Below are positions 1 to 8,643 of a stretch of 64,000 nt of DNA, in pieces; the stretch's first letter is position 1; each line of letters starts with the position of its first letter. The position numbers were made by a program, and so were the translations under genes. The stretch comes from Pirellulaceae bacterium (GTDB taxonomy: Bacteria > Planctomycetota > Planctomycetia > Pirellulales > Pirellulaceae), in contig JADYZV010000094.1 of NCBI GenBank assembly GCA_020852965.1, forward strand, positions 1 through 64,000, given 5' to 3'. The notes under the pieces were generated by a model. It searched no databases, was not told where the DNA came from, and saw only the letters and a list, made by a program, of their open reading frames with translations.

Positions 1-30
1 GCGGGCCGCGTCCACTACAGGGACTCGAAG
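1..30. repeat. partial copy of dispersed palindrome family A
   Basis: The bases just after the fabH stop contain GTCCACTACAGGGACTCG, which matches one arm of the family A palindrome seen complete at 28512-28579. The window edge cuts it, so the full element cannot be judged. Confidence 0.45.
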
Positions 31-32
31 GA

Positions 33-1097
33 TCAGAGCTGCCAGATGGCGGTACCCCATGCCAGGCCGGAACCGAAGCCGCACAGCATGACGAGCTCAC
101 CTGGCTTGAGTGCGCCACTGGTGAGCGCTTCGTCGAGCGCTAGGGGGATGCTGGCTGCACTGGTATTGCCGTAGCGTTCGAGATTGACAAACACCTTGTT
201 GCGATCGAAGCCAAAATCGGACACGGCCGAGTCGATGATGCGCATGTTGGCTTGATGCAAGATCATCAAATTGATCCGACCGATATCGAGTCGAGCATGT
301 GTTAAGCAATCCTGCAAGCTATCGGAAACGACGCGCACGGCCCACTTAAAAACCGAACGTCCCTCCATGCGCAAATAGTGGTCTCCCGCTGCAATCGCTT
401 CTGCCGTAAGTGGCATGCGGCTACCGCCGCTGGGAATGCTCAGCAATTGACCTCCGCAGCCCTCGGCTCCCAGCGTGTAGCTCAACAAGCCTTTCGAGCG
501 ATCTTCGGTAGCGCGCAACAGCACGGCTCCCGCTCCATCGCCGAATAGCGGGTAGGTCTTTTGATCGGCAGGGTTGACCGTGCGGCTCATCACTTCGGCA
601 CCGACCACCAAGGCGCACTTGGCGGAGCCATTGGCGACAAACTGTCCAGCGGTGACCAGGGCGTACATGAAGCCGGCACAAGCTGCATTGACATCCATGG
701 CGGGTGCCACGCAGCCAAGTGCACGTTGCAGATGGCACGCGGTCGAGGGTGTGGCATGATCGGGAGTAATGGTTGCGACCACGATCAAGTCGACCTCAGA
801 AGGGCTCACTCCGGCGCGTTGCAGACATTGCTCGGCAGCGCGTAGCGCCAAATCGCTGGTCGCCTGCTCGGGGCTGGCACGGCGACGCTGGCGTATACCG
901 GTGCGCTGTACAATCCACTCGCTGTCGCAGCCCAGCTCCGCCAAGTCCTCATTGGCGACCACGGCCTCGGGAACATAACTTCCGGTCGCCATGATCTCAA
1001 TACCAGTTAGTTGGCCCAAGCGACTGCGGCCACTGACTTGCCCAGATCGCGCCGGCGACGCGTCTGATTTGTTGGTAGAATCCACAGATATCGACAT
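33..1097 (-). CDS. fabH: 3-oxoacyl-ACP synthase III (FabH)
   Basis: Condenses acyl-CoA with malonyl-ACP to start fatty acid synthesis; cytosolic. The 354-residue product shows the full thiolase-fold triad: nucleophile Cys140 in VNAACAGF, His281 in LHQAN and Asn311 in RYGNTSAAS, plus the FGDGAGAV glycine motif near residue 185. FabH proteins are usually about 320-330 residues; the excess is an N-terminal tail of about 30 polar residues before TGIEIMATGSYVPE, so the start could be later (for example Met36, position 992). It is the last gene on the minus strand after the VWA/BatA cluster, about 130 bases downstream of it, and may be read with it. A second ketosynthase III lies at 56.0-57.1 kb, but this one has the more FabH-like motifs. 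Family call is secure; exact start is not. Confidence 0.93.
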   Translation of the reverse strand: MSISVDSTNKSDASPARSGQVSGRSRLGQLTGIEIMATGSYVPEAVVANEDLAELGCDSEWIVQRTGIRQRRRASPEQATSDLALRAAEQCLQRAGVSPSEVDLIVVATITPDHATPSTACHLQRALGCVAPAMDVNAACAGFMYALVTAGQFVANGSAKCALVVGAEVMSRTVNPADQKTYPLFGDGAGAVLLRATEDRSKGLLSYTLGAEGCGGQLLSIPSGGSRMPLTAEAIAAGDHYLRMEGRSVFKWAVRVVSDSLQDCLTHARLDIGRINLMILHQANMRIIDSAVSDFGFDRNKVFVNLERYGNTSAASIPLALDEALTSGALKPGELVMLCGFGSGLAWGTAIWQL

Positions 1098-1228
1098 TCG
1101 TTCTTTTCAAATTCTGCCCGATGATTCCCCTGAGCTCGATGAGGGGCGAGGGGTATATCTTAGCAGAAAGTGCTCGAATCTGCCAAAGGCCTAAAATTAG
1201 GATTAGTGCTTTATATGGGGTTGAAGCA

Positions 1229-3523
1229 CTAGGGTAGCTGCCAACTTTTGCGTAAGCCCCATTCGCAACTCATGAGCACGCAGAATAGCACCAAGACCAG
1301 CCAAGCATCCCAGGCGCGATCCCCCAAACGTCGTTTTTCCAAGGTAGTAACCTGTGTCGCCTTTTGCCGCTCTCGCAGCCAGTCAAGGGCGACACCGATC
1401 TCTTCGGGCAATATCAATTGCCCACCGGCGGCCTGATTGGCGGCCACGATGTTGTTCATCATCTGCCAATCGGCGGCTGGTTGCATTAACTCTCGTGATT
1501 CGTCGCGCACGATAAAAGCGATTTCCGCTTGATAGGTTTGGCCATCGCTCGCCGTCGCCGATAGCGCCGCACGGTACAAGCCTGGGGTACTGAGCCCCGT
1601 GAGCGTGGCTTGTCGCTCGCCGTCGTCGATGGACGTCGAACTGAAATTTTGCAACCACTGTCCGTCGCGTGATAGTTCGAGCTTGATCTCATCGGGCATC
1701 GGCTTCCCCTCGCTCCCGCCAAACCAGTCGATGACCAAATTGGGCGTTTCATCCAATTGAAGCCGCCTGCGTTCGAGCTGCAATCGAAAACCTTCATGGA
1801 GCGAATCGCGACGGACCAGCCACAGAACTGCTTGTCGCCAAAACTGTTGATGCGCCTTGGTTTGTCCAGCCAAGCACCAGCGCCACGTGCTGTCGCCAGC
1901 GAAGGCCAGCACGCGACCTTTTCCGAATTCGCCCGTCACCAGCGCGGGATCGTGCTCAGGTCCTTCCAGCAGTACTTGCACACCGGGCGAACGCGTGAGT
2001 TCTCCCAAGCGATTCATCCCTTGAAGCGGTTTGAGCTTTTCCCATATTCGAGTATTGTCGGGCTCTGGTGCCAAGGTGGTAATCGGATGCGGGCGCGTTG
2101 GACGCAGTAGCACATCGCCCAGGATCTGTAGCTCGGGGTCGATGGGCGCATCCCAAACATGTGCCTTCTTGCTTAGTTCCACAGGGAAGAGTGGCGCAAG
2201 TGGGCTGCGTCCATAGCCACCGGCATCAAAGCTGCGATAGCCTCCCATGAACAAGATCCCCGCACCACGTCGAACACTTGCCAAAATCTCCCGGGCCGTG
2301 CTATCGGACAGCGCTTCGGCGGCCAAGTCATCGATGATCAGCACGTCGAACTGATCGAGGTCGACAGCTAGGTCCATTGGCCAGCGACTTCGTTCGCGCT
2401 CGGGCCACATTTGAAACTGAGTAGCAAAGTCCTGCGACTCCTCCAGCGAGCGTCTCAAGAATTTCTGCTCAGGTAAGGGTTGTCCTGCCAGATATAAAAT
2501 TCGCACGCCCCCTTCGCGTACGGTCACAAAACTGAGCGTCTGATTGTTGGCCATGCTCTCTTCGCGCGCCGCTACCCTAGCGTTCGCTTCCAATAGATAC
2601 TCACCTTCGTCGGGTAGCACAATCGTGAATTCCAGCGGCATCTTTTGGCTCGGTTTGGTAGCCACTACTTCGCGGCTACCTACAATTTGATCGGGCTTGC
2701 CGCTGGCTCGCAGCGTCAACTCGATCTCGATCGGCACCCCCTGAACGCCTTGCGCATTGACGACCAACGGAATTTTCAATTCCTTCTTGACGAAGGCGGT
2801 GAAGAGTTCTGGAACTCCTTCGATGGCCACATCTTTAACTTGGCTCTTTTCACCACGCGGCCCAATACCGACTAGCAGTACGGGTTGATCGAGCTGGGCC
2901 ATTTGTCGCGCCGCGATGCTGGGATCGATGGGGGCCGGAATCAGTGTCTGCGTTCCATCGCCGAGCAGGATCACGCCGCGCAGAGGCGGATCGAGCTGCA
3001 ATTGGCCGATCTTGGCGAGCGCGTTGCCCAGGTCAGTCACGCGTCCAGTCGGTGGCTTTGAGAAAGTTTTATCGAGCTGTGGAAGTTCATCAGCGGGGGC
3101 CGCAACGAGTTGGCCATCGTAGAAATAAGGCACCAGTAGCATTTGGCCAATTTTCAAGTCGGTCGCCGCCACAATCGCTTGCCACACTTCGCGTTCGACC
3201 TCCCAGCGACTGCGGTCGCTGACATCGCTGGCCAGTCCCATGCTCTGAGAGCGATCGATGAGCACGGCGATCGCCCCAGCGCTTTGATTCTCGCGCTGAG
3301 TGACCAGAGCTGGACGAAGCCAGCCGATCAGCAACAAAAGCATTGCCAAAAAACGCAACAGAACTAATAGCCATCGCGCGCGTAGGGATAAACCAGTCGA
3401 CGACAGTGTGAGCCAAAGACTGGCCAACATCACCAGCGCAAGCGGAATCACTGCCAACCAGCCGAACACCGGTTCGACACTGAACTGGCCGAGCATCATC
3501 GAGTTGTTTAAAACTTCTATCAT
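1229..3523 (-). CDS. membrane VWA / glutamine-amidotransferase-like protein
   Basis: A 764-residue membrane protein. Two hydrophobic segments (about 19-41 and 50-70) come first, then a von Willebrand factor A domain whose MIDAS begins at Asp90 (DRSQSM). A beta-rich middle and a class-I amidotransferase-like alpha/beta domain follow at about 350-550 (YLAGQPLPEQKFLRRSLE, VLIIDDL, GRVLAFAGDSTWRW), and a last hydrophobic segment sits near 740-756. No catalytic Cys of a real amidotransferase is evident, so that domain is probably structural. It follows the BatA-like gene by 18 bases on the same strand and is surely cotranscribed with it. In related operons such proteins act at the envelope with MoxR ATPases and DUF58 proteins; the molecular role is unknown. 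Confidence 0.85.
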   Translation of the reverse strand: MIEVLNNSMMLGQFSVEPVFGWLAVIPLALVMLASLWLTLSSTGLSLRARWLLVLLRFLAMLLLLIGWLRPALVTQRENQSAGAIAVLIDRSQSMGLASDVSDRSRWEVEREVWQAIVAATDLKIGQMLLVPYFYDGQLVAAPADELPQLDKTFSKPPTGRVTDLGNALAKIGQLQLDPPLRGVILLGDGTQTLIPAPIDPSIAARQMAQLDQPVLLVGIGPRGEKSQVKDVAIEGVPELFTAFVKKELKIPLVVNAQGVQGVPIEIELTLRASGKPDQIVGSREVVATKPSQKMPLEFTIVLPDEGEYLLEANARVAAREESMANNQTLSFVTVREGGVRILYLAGQPLPEQKFLRRSLEESQDFATQFQMWPERERSRWPMDLAVDLDQFDVLIIDDLAAEALSDSTAREILASVRRGAGILFMGGYRSFDAGGYGRSPLAPLFPVELSKKAHVWDAPIDPELQILGDVLLRPTRPHPITTLAPEPDNTRIWEKLKPLQGMNRLGELTRSPGVQVLLEGPEHDPALVTGEFGKGRVLAFAGDSTWRWCLAGQTKAHQQFWRQAVLWLVRRDSLHEGFRLQLERRRLQLDETPNLVIDWFGGSEGKPMPDEIKLELSRDGQWLQNFSSTSIDDGERQATLTGLSTPGLYRAALSATASDGQTYQAEIAFIVRDESRELMQPAADWQMMNNIVAANQAAGGQLILPEEIGVALDWLRERQKATQVTTLEKRRLGDRAWDAWLVLVLFCVLMSCEWGLRKSWQLP

Positions 3524-3541
3524 CCGATGAGCATTCGACTC

Positions 3542-5917
3542 CTATCGCCCCAGCTTAATCTGATAAAAGCGGTTCGACATTGCCTGCTCGGCGAGGAACA
3601 GTCCGGCCACCAATAGCATTAACAGCGGGTAGAGTTCGCGGCCGAAACGCGCTTGTCCCACGCTGCTCTCCACTTCGCTACGGTCATGGGCCAAACGATA
3701 GTGGTCTCGTCCCAAACGTTCATCCAAATCGAGCGATTGCATGCGCACCAGCGCAGTATCGCTGGCGGGTACGTTGACGCTGAACGAACGTGCAACCGCT
3801 TCATTGCGTTGCCCACGCAACCGATAAATGCCCGCCTGCTCGAATGCACCCAAGTTGAGTGTCCCCTCCGTCGCGCTGGGGCGAAGCAAATGCGCATCGG
3901 GTGTCATTAAATCATAGCGACTGGGCCACTGGAGCGGATCGTTCGAGAGAGCTACGGCTTGCCCCACCTCGTAATTGAGACTTTCGCGATTGGCACCACT
4001 GAGCGATCGAAAGGAACCGAGCAAGATAGCGAACGCTGGAAGGGGATCGCTGGTCCATAGCAGATTCCACAGTTCGCGTTTGCGGGAATCGAATTCGGGG
4101 ATTGGCGTGGTCAATGTCAGGATCTCTCCGCGGCCGCGACTCTCCAACGTGAGAAACGGTGCCGAGCCGTCGCTCAGCCTCATCAGGGTGATGACACCAT
4201 CGGCCAGCGACGAGAAATCCCAATTGCGGTAGATGGGATAGACGTTCCAAATCACTTCATCGGGTGATTGACCCAAAGCAAAGAAGACCGGATGCGACAG
4301 CGCGACAGGTTCAGGATAGACCAACGGATCGGAGGTGCGCCGGATGGCCAACGCGGACAATGGCCCTGGGAGCAATTCAGTGAGCGGATTTCCCTGGATG
4401 CTCTCGAGCGTCCCCATGCTGGGGCCCAATATCAGGAACAATCCACCCCCGCCGGCCACATGTTGCTGCAAGCTCTGAACGAGTTTGTCCGTCAATGGTG
4501 GCGGGTCGTACAGACAGATGACCGAATACTTTTCCAAGAGCACGTTCGACAACTGAACATAGCGGACTTGATCCACGGCGGACTCTTCGGATTTCCCACT
4601 GGCGAACGACGATGGGTCGACAATCGCTTGCAAGTTTTGACCAATGGCCACGTCGTCGGCGACGATCAATGTCGGGCGTTGCTGCTGAGCCAGCACGGTC
4701 AAGAAACGTTGATTGTCGACCAGTAGTGGGTCGGGCCGATCGAGGCGAATGGTAAAGTTGTGCGAGCCAGCTACCAGATCGCTGGCCCTGAGTGTCACGC
4801 GAGCTGTTTCGGATGATCCGAACTCGGCGACTTGCCGATCGACCACCTTGACGTTCGTGATCTGTAGTTTCCCATCGCTTATGATCGGAGGAGACTTCGG
4901 ATCAACTTGCTCCTGGTGCAATTCTATGTTCAGACCTTCGCCTGCAGTATTATCGGGACGATGCACATCGATCTCGATGGCGACTTCACCACCTGCGGGA
5001 ACCGTGTCGAAATCGACGAGTGGATCTCCCAAGCGAAAATTGACATGGTCTTCGGCCCCTACATCGATCACTTGCAGCAGCACGTCTTCGACGTGTGCGC
5101 CCAGCAACTCTGTCAACCCGCCGGTGCTGGCCAACCACGAAGCGGACATCAAATCGGTAACGACATAGATCTCTTTGCGTTCCAATTCGCTGACGAGTAC
5201 CAGGTCGAGCGCAGTGCGGATGCGCGCGAGTAGATCGACATGCGCGCCTCGCGTTTCGATAATCTTCAATTGCGACTTGGCGGTAGCAGGATCGAGTGCC
5301 AGTGAGCCGAGCGGAGCACCTGCGTGAATCCCCACGCGGCTATCCAGCGGGAGCTGGTCGAGTATCCACACCCCCATATCTCGCGCCAACTCGAGCCGAG
5401 TGGTATTGTCAGTGCGGTAGCTCATCGTCGGGCCGTTGTCGATGATTAGCACGGCCGCTACCGGTGCCGATTGGTCGGAACTGGGGACGCTCGGCCCCTT
5501 GGCCAACGCAGTCACACTCCACAGCGCCGCCGCAATCCACAGCCCTGCTGCCACCAGAGCGACTGTCAACCACACACTGGCCGGTCGCCGCGATACGAAA
5601 GCGACAGCAGCAATCACCGAAGCCAACAACGCGCAGCCCGCCAAAAGCGATCCAGTCAACACATTCCCAAACATCATGCTGTGAATGCGCGGCCGAGCTA
5701 GTGCGAGAGCCAAGGCCGCCAGCAACAGAACGCGCAGCAGCAACAGCAGCATATGCCGCAATTGCCAACTCATGCTCTGTTCTTGCGTAGTCTGTTGCAC
5801 GAATCGCAGCGCCGGAAAATCGATCACCTGCGGTTGGCTGCGGCCAAACAAATGCAGCAGGATCGGGATCGATACCGCTCCCAAACCGGCGAGAAGAGAT
5901 AGGTGTAGGAAGCTCAT
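3542..5917 (-). CDS. BatA-like membrane protein with VWA domain
   Basis: 791 residues. The first 80 residues match the aerotolerance-regulator (BatA) N-terminal domain: a hydrophobic stretch, then LLHLFGRSQPQVIDFPALRF, then a second membrane segment and LARPRI. Two more membrane segments follow (about 88-135). A VWA domain starts near residue 152, with a weakened MIDAS at Asp160 (DNGPTMS rather than DxSxS), so metal binding may be lost. The middle is beta-rich with an amidotransferase-like region around 440-540, and a C-terminal helix ends the protein (about 765-785). It lies between the DUF58 gene and the VWA/amidotransferase gene. Its start is only 17 bases from a 15-unit heptamer array, so the leader of this gene is repetitive and could vary in length. 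Confidence 0.85.
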   Translation of the reverse strand: MSFLHLSLLAGLGAVSIPILLHLFGRSQPQVIDFPALRFVQQTTQEQSMSWQLRHMLLLLLRVLLLAALALALARPRIHSMMFGNVLTGSLLAGCALLASVIAAVAFVSRRPASVWLTVALVAAGLWIAAALWSVTALAKGPSVPSSDQSAPVAAVLIIDNGPTMSYRTDNTTRLELARDMGVWILDQLPLDSRVGIHAGAPLGSLALDPATAKSQLKIIETRGAHVDLLARIRTALDLVLVSELERKEIYVVTDLMSASWLASTGGLTELLGAHVEDVLLQVIDVGAEDHVNFRLGDPLVDFDTVPAGGEVAIEIDVHRPDNTAGEGLNIELHQEQVDPKSPPIISDGKLQITNVKVVDRQVAEFGSSETARVTLRASDLVAGSHNFTIRLDRPDPLLVDNQRFLTVLAQQQRPTLIVADDVAIGQNLQAIVDPSSFASGKSEESAVDQVRYVQLSNVLLEKYSVICLYDPPPLTDKLVQSLQQHVAGGGGLFLILGPSMGTLESIQGNPLTELLPGPLSALAIRRTSDPLVYPEPVALSHPVFFALGQSPDEVIWNVYPIYRNWDFSSLADGVITLMRLSDGSAPFLTLESRGRGEILTLTTPIPEFDSRKRELWNLLWTSDPLPAFAILLGSFRSLSGANRESLNYEVGQAVALSNDPLQWPSRYDLMTPDAHLLRPSATEGTLNLGAFEQAGIYRLRGQRNEAVARSFSVNVPASDTALVRMQSLDLDERLGRDHYRLAHDRSEVESSVGQARFGRELYPLLMLLVAGLFLAEQAMSNRFYQIKLGR

Positions 5918-5934
5918 AGAAGACGCAGACGAAG

Positions 5935-6039
5935 GGTTCTTGGTTCTTGGTTCTTGGTTCTTGGTTCTTGGTTCTTGGTTCTTGGTGCTTGGTGCTTGGT
6001 GCTTGGTGCTTGGTGCTTGGTTGTTGGTGCTTGGTTGTT
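5935..6039. repeat. heptanucleotide tandem array, 15 units
   Basis: Fifteen uninterrupted 7-base units fill this span exactly: seven GGTTCTT, then five GGTGCTT, then GGTTGTT, GGTGCTT, GGTTGTT. On the minus strand they lie between the DUF58 gene and the start codon of the BatA-like gene at 5917, ending 17 bases from it. Seven-base units change spacing rather than a reading frame here, so slippage could alter expression of the BatA-like gene. Confidence 0.95.
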
Positions 6040-6129
6040 TTTTTACCGCGAAGCACGCCTATCGCCGCTCAGTGCTCAGCTTCACCTGGGATTTGCTATC
6101 ACATGCCGTCCCTATCGGGACCCAAACAC

Positions 6130-7026
6130 TCAAAACCTGTTGCGGCGGCGTAGGAGATACTCCATCAGAGCTTTGTCATAGGGCTGGCTGGTATCAAGCG
6201 GTACATAGTCGATACGACTTTCGTTGAATTCGCGTTCGAGTCGTTTACGAAAGGCTTCGATCGTCTTGCGATATTCGGACGCGGCGTCGGCAGCCCGCAC
6301 CGATTCGCTGGCTCCTGTCTCGGGATCGCGGAGTTGCATCGTCCCTTGAAAGGGAAAGGTCACTTCGGCTTCATCCAGCACATGAAAAATGATCACGTCG
6401 TGCCCCGCATGTCGCAAATTGCGCAACGAGCGAAACATCGGCTCCTCTTCGGTCAGCAAGTCGCTAAATAACATGACCAAACTACGATGGCGCAGCATGG
6501 CGGCGAGCTGCATGACGGAGCCGGCCAAGTCGGTTTTGCCGGCGACTTTGAGCCGCGTCAAATGGCTGAGGATCGTGGGTAGCTGGCTGCGCCGGCTGCG
6601 CGGTGGAACGCTAGCCCCTAGCTTGGTATCAAATGTGACCAGTCCCACAGGGTCTTGCTGCGCGATCATCAAGTAGCTTAGCGCGGCGGCCAGGCAAATG
6701 CAGTAGTCGAGCTTGGTCAACGACTGTCGATAGGTGTAGTTCATCGACGCGCTCAAGTCGATGGCCAAGTAGCCTGTGAGATTCGTTTCGGATTCGAACT
6801 TTTTTACGTAGTACTTACCGGTCTTGGCGTAAGCGATCCAGTCGATATTTTTGGGGTCGTCCCCTGGGGAATAGCGGCGGTGCTCGCTGAATTCGGCACT
6901 GAAACCATGGAAGGGACTCGCGTGTAGCCCTTGCAAAAAACCGCGTACGACCATTTTGGCGCGTAGGTCGAGCCGCTTGATCTGCGCGGCCAACTCGGGT
7001 TTCAAATACTGCTCGACGGCAACCAT
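6130..7026 (-). CDS. DUF58 domain protein
   Basis: 298 residues, cytosolic, with no signal or membrane segment. It has the DUF58 signature at about 42-82 (FSEHRRYSPGDDPKNIDW, then KKFESETN) followed by a VWA-like domain whose MIDAS-type motif is DLSASM at Asp90. Family members are nearly always paired with a MoxR-type AAA+ ATPase, and here the moxR-like gene ends only 6 bases upstream, a clear operon. The family is thought to be remodelled or recruited by MoxR; the substrate is unknown. Length is normal for the family. The heptamer array and about 90 unremarkable bases separate it from the BatA-like gene downstream. Confidence 0.92.
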   Translation of the reverse strand: MVAVEQYLKPELAAQIKRLDLRAKMVVRGFLQGLHASPFHGFSAEFSEHRRYSPGDDPKNIDWIAYAKTGKYYVKKFESETNLTGYLAIDLSASMNYTYRQSLTKLDYCICLAAALSYLMIAQQDPVGLVTFDTKLGASVPPRSRRSQLPTILSHLTRLKVAGKTDLAGSVMQLAAMLRHRSLVMLFSDLLTEEEPMFRSLRNLRHAGHDVIIFHVLDEAEVTFPFQGTMQLRDPETGASESVRAADAASEYRKTIEAFRKRLEREFNESRIDYVPLDTSQPYDKALMEYLLRRRNRF

Positions 7027-7032
7027 CGCGGT

Positions 7033-8100
7033 TTACTTTCCCCGTACGGCAGGGGGAGGCGGAGGAGGAGAAGGAGCTGCAACACCGCCGAACTTGGGGA
7101 CATCCGGCTCAGGGATCTCCTTCAACAGCCGCTGCACGATTCGCTCGCTGGTCATCCCTTCGGCCTGCGCCTGAAAGTTGGTGCTCACGCGATGCCGCAA
7201 CACCGGAATGGCAATGCGCTTTATGTCCTCGATGGCAATGCTGAAGCGTCCATCCATAGCAGCCATCGCTTTGCCGCCATTGATGAGAAACTGTCCCGCG
7301 CGCGGCCCAGCCCCCCAGTCGACCAGGTCCTTGATGAACTGAGGTGCTCGTTCGTCAGCAGGGCGACTTGCACGCACCAAGTGGGCGACATACTTCACGA
7401 CAAACGGACTGACCGCCACGCTCTGCACCAGCTTCTGGATATTGATGATGGCTCGAGCCGACAGGATTTTGTTGACTTCGATCTTTTCGTTGCGCGTAGT
7501 AGCTAGCAGAATGCTTTCCTCTTCATCGGCAGACGGATAGCCGACAATGATATTGAACATGAAACGGTCAAGCTGAGCTTCGGGGAGCGGATAGGTCCCC
7601 TCCTGTTCAATCGGGTTTTGGGTAGCGATGGCGAAGAACGGATCGGGCAAATCGTAGGTCGTCCTCCCCACCGAGACTTGTCGTTCCTGCATGGCCTGCA
7701 ACAAAGCGGCCTGGGTCTTGGGCGGGGTACGGTTGATTTCGTCCGCCAGCAAGATATTGGTGAAGATGGGACCTTCAACAAAACGGAACTGGTGCTTGCC
7801 CTGTTCGTCTTCGTCGAGCACGTTGGTGCCGGTGATATCGGAGGGCATCAGGTCGGGCGTGAACTGGATTCGATTGAAGGACACATCGATGATGCGCGCC
7901 AGCGAGCTGACCATCAGTGTCTTGGCCAAGCCTGGCACTCCTTCGAGCAAACAATGGCCGCGCGTAAAGATGGCAGCCAACAGTTGCTCGATCACTTCAT
8001 CCTGGCCAATCACTACCTTCGCCAGCTCTTGCCGCATGGTATCGCGATGCTCGCGAAATTCACGCAGCAGGTCTCCAACGTTTTTGGGTTTGTTCGACAC
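7033..8100 (-). CDS. MoxR-family AAA+ ATPase
   Basis: About 355 residues. Walker A is GVPGLAKT (near residue 55), Walker B is [18 protein letters not shown], and the MoxR-specific stretch [19 protein letters not shown] and sensor region [23 protein letters not shown] follow. MoxR ATPases act as chaperones for VWA-domain partners, which fits the three genes downstream. A proline tract (PSPPPPPP) ends the protein, an unusual tail. The GTG at 8100 is preferred because TAGGA lies 8 bases before it; a TTG at 8106 in the same frame is possible. It is the first gene of the minus-strand cluster and faces a 540-base divergent region that must hold its promoter. Confidence 0.92.
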   Translation of the reverse strand: MSNKPKNVGDLLREFREHRDTMRQELAKVVIGQDEVIEQLLAAIFTRGHCLLEGVPGLAKTLMVSSLARIIDVSFNRIQFTPDLMPSDITGTNVLDEDEQGKHQFRFVEGPIFTNILLADEINRTPPKTQAALLQAMQERQVSVGRTTYDLPDPFFAIATQNPIEQEGTYPLPEAQLDRFMFNIIVGYPSADEEESILLATTRNEKIEVNKILSARAIINIQKLVQSVAVSPFVVKYVAHLVRASRPADERAPQFIKDLVDWGAGPRAGQFLINGGKAMAAMDGRFSIAIEDIKRIAIPVLRHRVSTNFQAQAEGMTSERIVQRLLKEIPEPDVPKFGGVAAPSPPPPPPAVRGK

Positions 8101-8138
8101 GAGCAAATTCCTACCGATTCGGACGATTGGCTATAATT

Positions 8139-8180
8139 GTAGTGGATGAGGTAATTGTAGTGGACGAGGTTACGAGTCCC
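8139..8180. repeat. family A palindrome arms, direct duplication
   Basis: Two direct copies of one family A arm: an imperfect one (GTAGTGGATGAGGTAA) and, at 8157-8180, one that starts GTAGTGGACGAGGTTACGAG. No inverted arm sits next to them; the nearest inverted copies are at 8444-8485. Confidence 0.75.
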
Positions 8181-8204
8181 TGGCGGTTATCGCGGATTAT
8201 TCAT

Positions 8205-8323
8205 AACCCGCAGCGTCAGCAAGGACGTTTGAGCCTGAATCGAATATCAGAAGCGTGGATTAACTTGGTTTTGATTGGCCATTTTGTAGTCGAGTCAAAC
8301 GCCCTTGCTGACGCTGCGGGTTA
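8205..8323. repeat. MITE-like inverted repeat, 28-base arms
   Basis: Left arm 8205-8232 begins AACCCGCAGCGTCAGCAAGG; right arm 8296-8323 is its reverse complement with one mismatch in 28 bases. The 63 bases between carry no open frame of note. Long, near-perfect terminal inverted repeats around a small non-coding core suggest a miniature mobile element or a very stable RNA hairpin. There is no second copy in the window. Confidence 0.75.
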
Positions 8324-8443
8324 CGATTTCCACTGCAGACTGTGTTTTGTCCCTCTGACGTAAACCTATGCAACAACATCGTTTACTTCGTTTTCGCACA
8401 AACTCATGAATAATCCGGGTTAAACGAATCAAAGGGCTCGTTG

Positions 8444-8485
8444 CCTCGTCCACTACATCAACCAACTCGTGGACTCGTCCACTAC
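8444..8485. repeat. family A palindrome arms, inverted orientation
   Basis: Two copies of the complementary arm: CCTCGTCCACTAC at 8444-8456 and GGACTCGTCCACTAC at 8471-8485. With the copies at 8139-8180 they form a widely spaced inverted pair around the MITE-like repeat, suggesting that the MITE-like sequence lies inside an older family A element. Confidence 0.65.
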
Positions 8486-8643
8486 GCTAGAATTGTATTG
8501 TCGCAGGCCCTTTGCCGCACGGGGACTCGCCACGAATCGGCCACAAAGTATCATGCAAACCACCCACGTTGCCTTTTGTACCGCGAGCGTCGCGCAGCTT
8601 CATTTCATTCGCCCGGCGATAGATGATTTTAGGAAACCGCAGC

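Larger units (their letters stand above)
8107..8643. other. divergent intergenic region rich in palindromes
   Basis: This 540-base gap between moxR and the DUF4159 gene holds no convincing gene. It contains family A fragments (8139-8180, 8444-8485) and one 119-base inverted repeat (8205-8323), which are listed separately. Promoters for both flanking genes must lie here, but no -35/-10 pair stands out. Confidence 0.6.
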
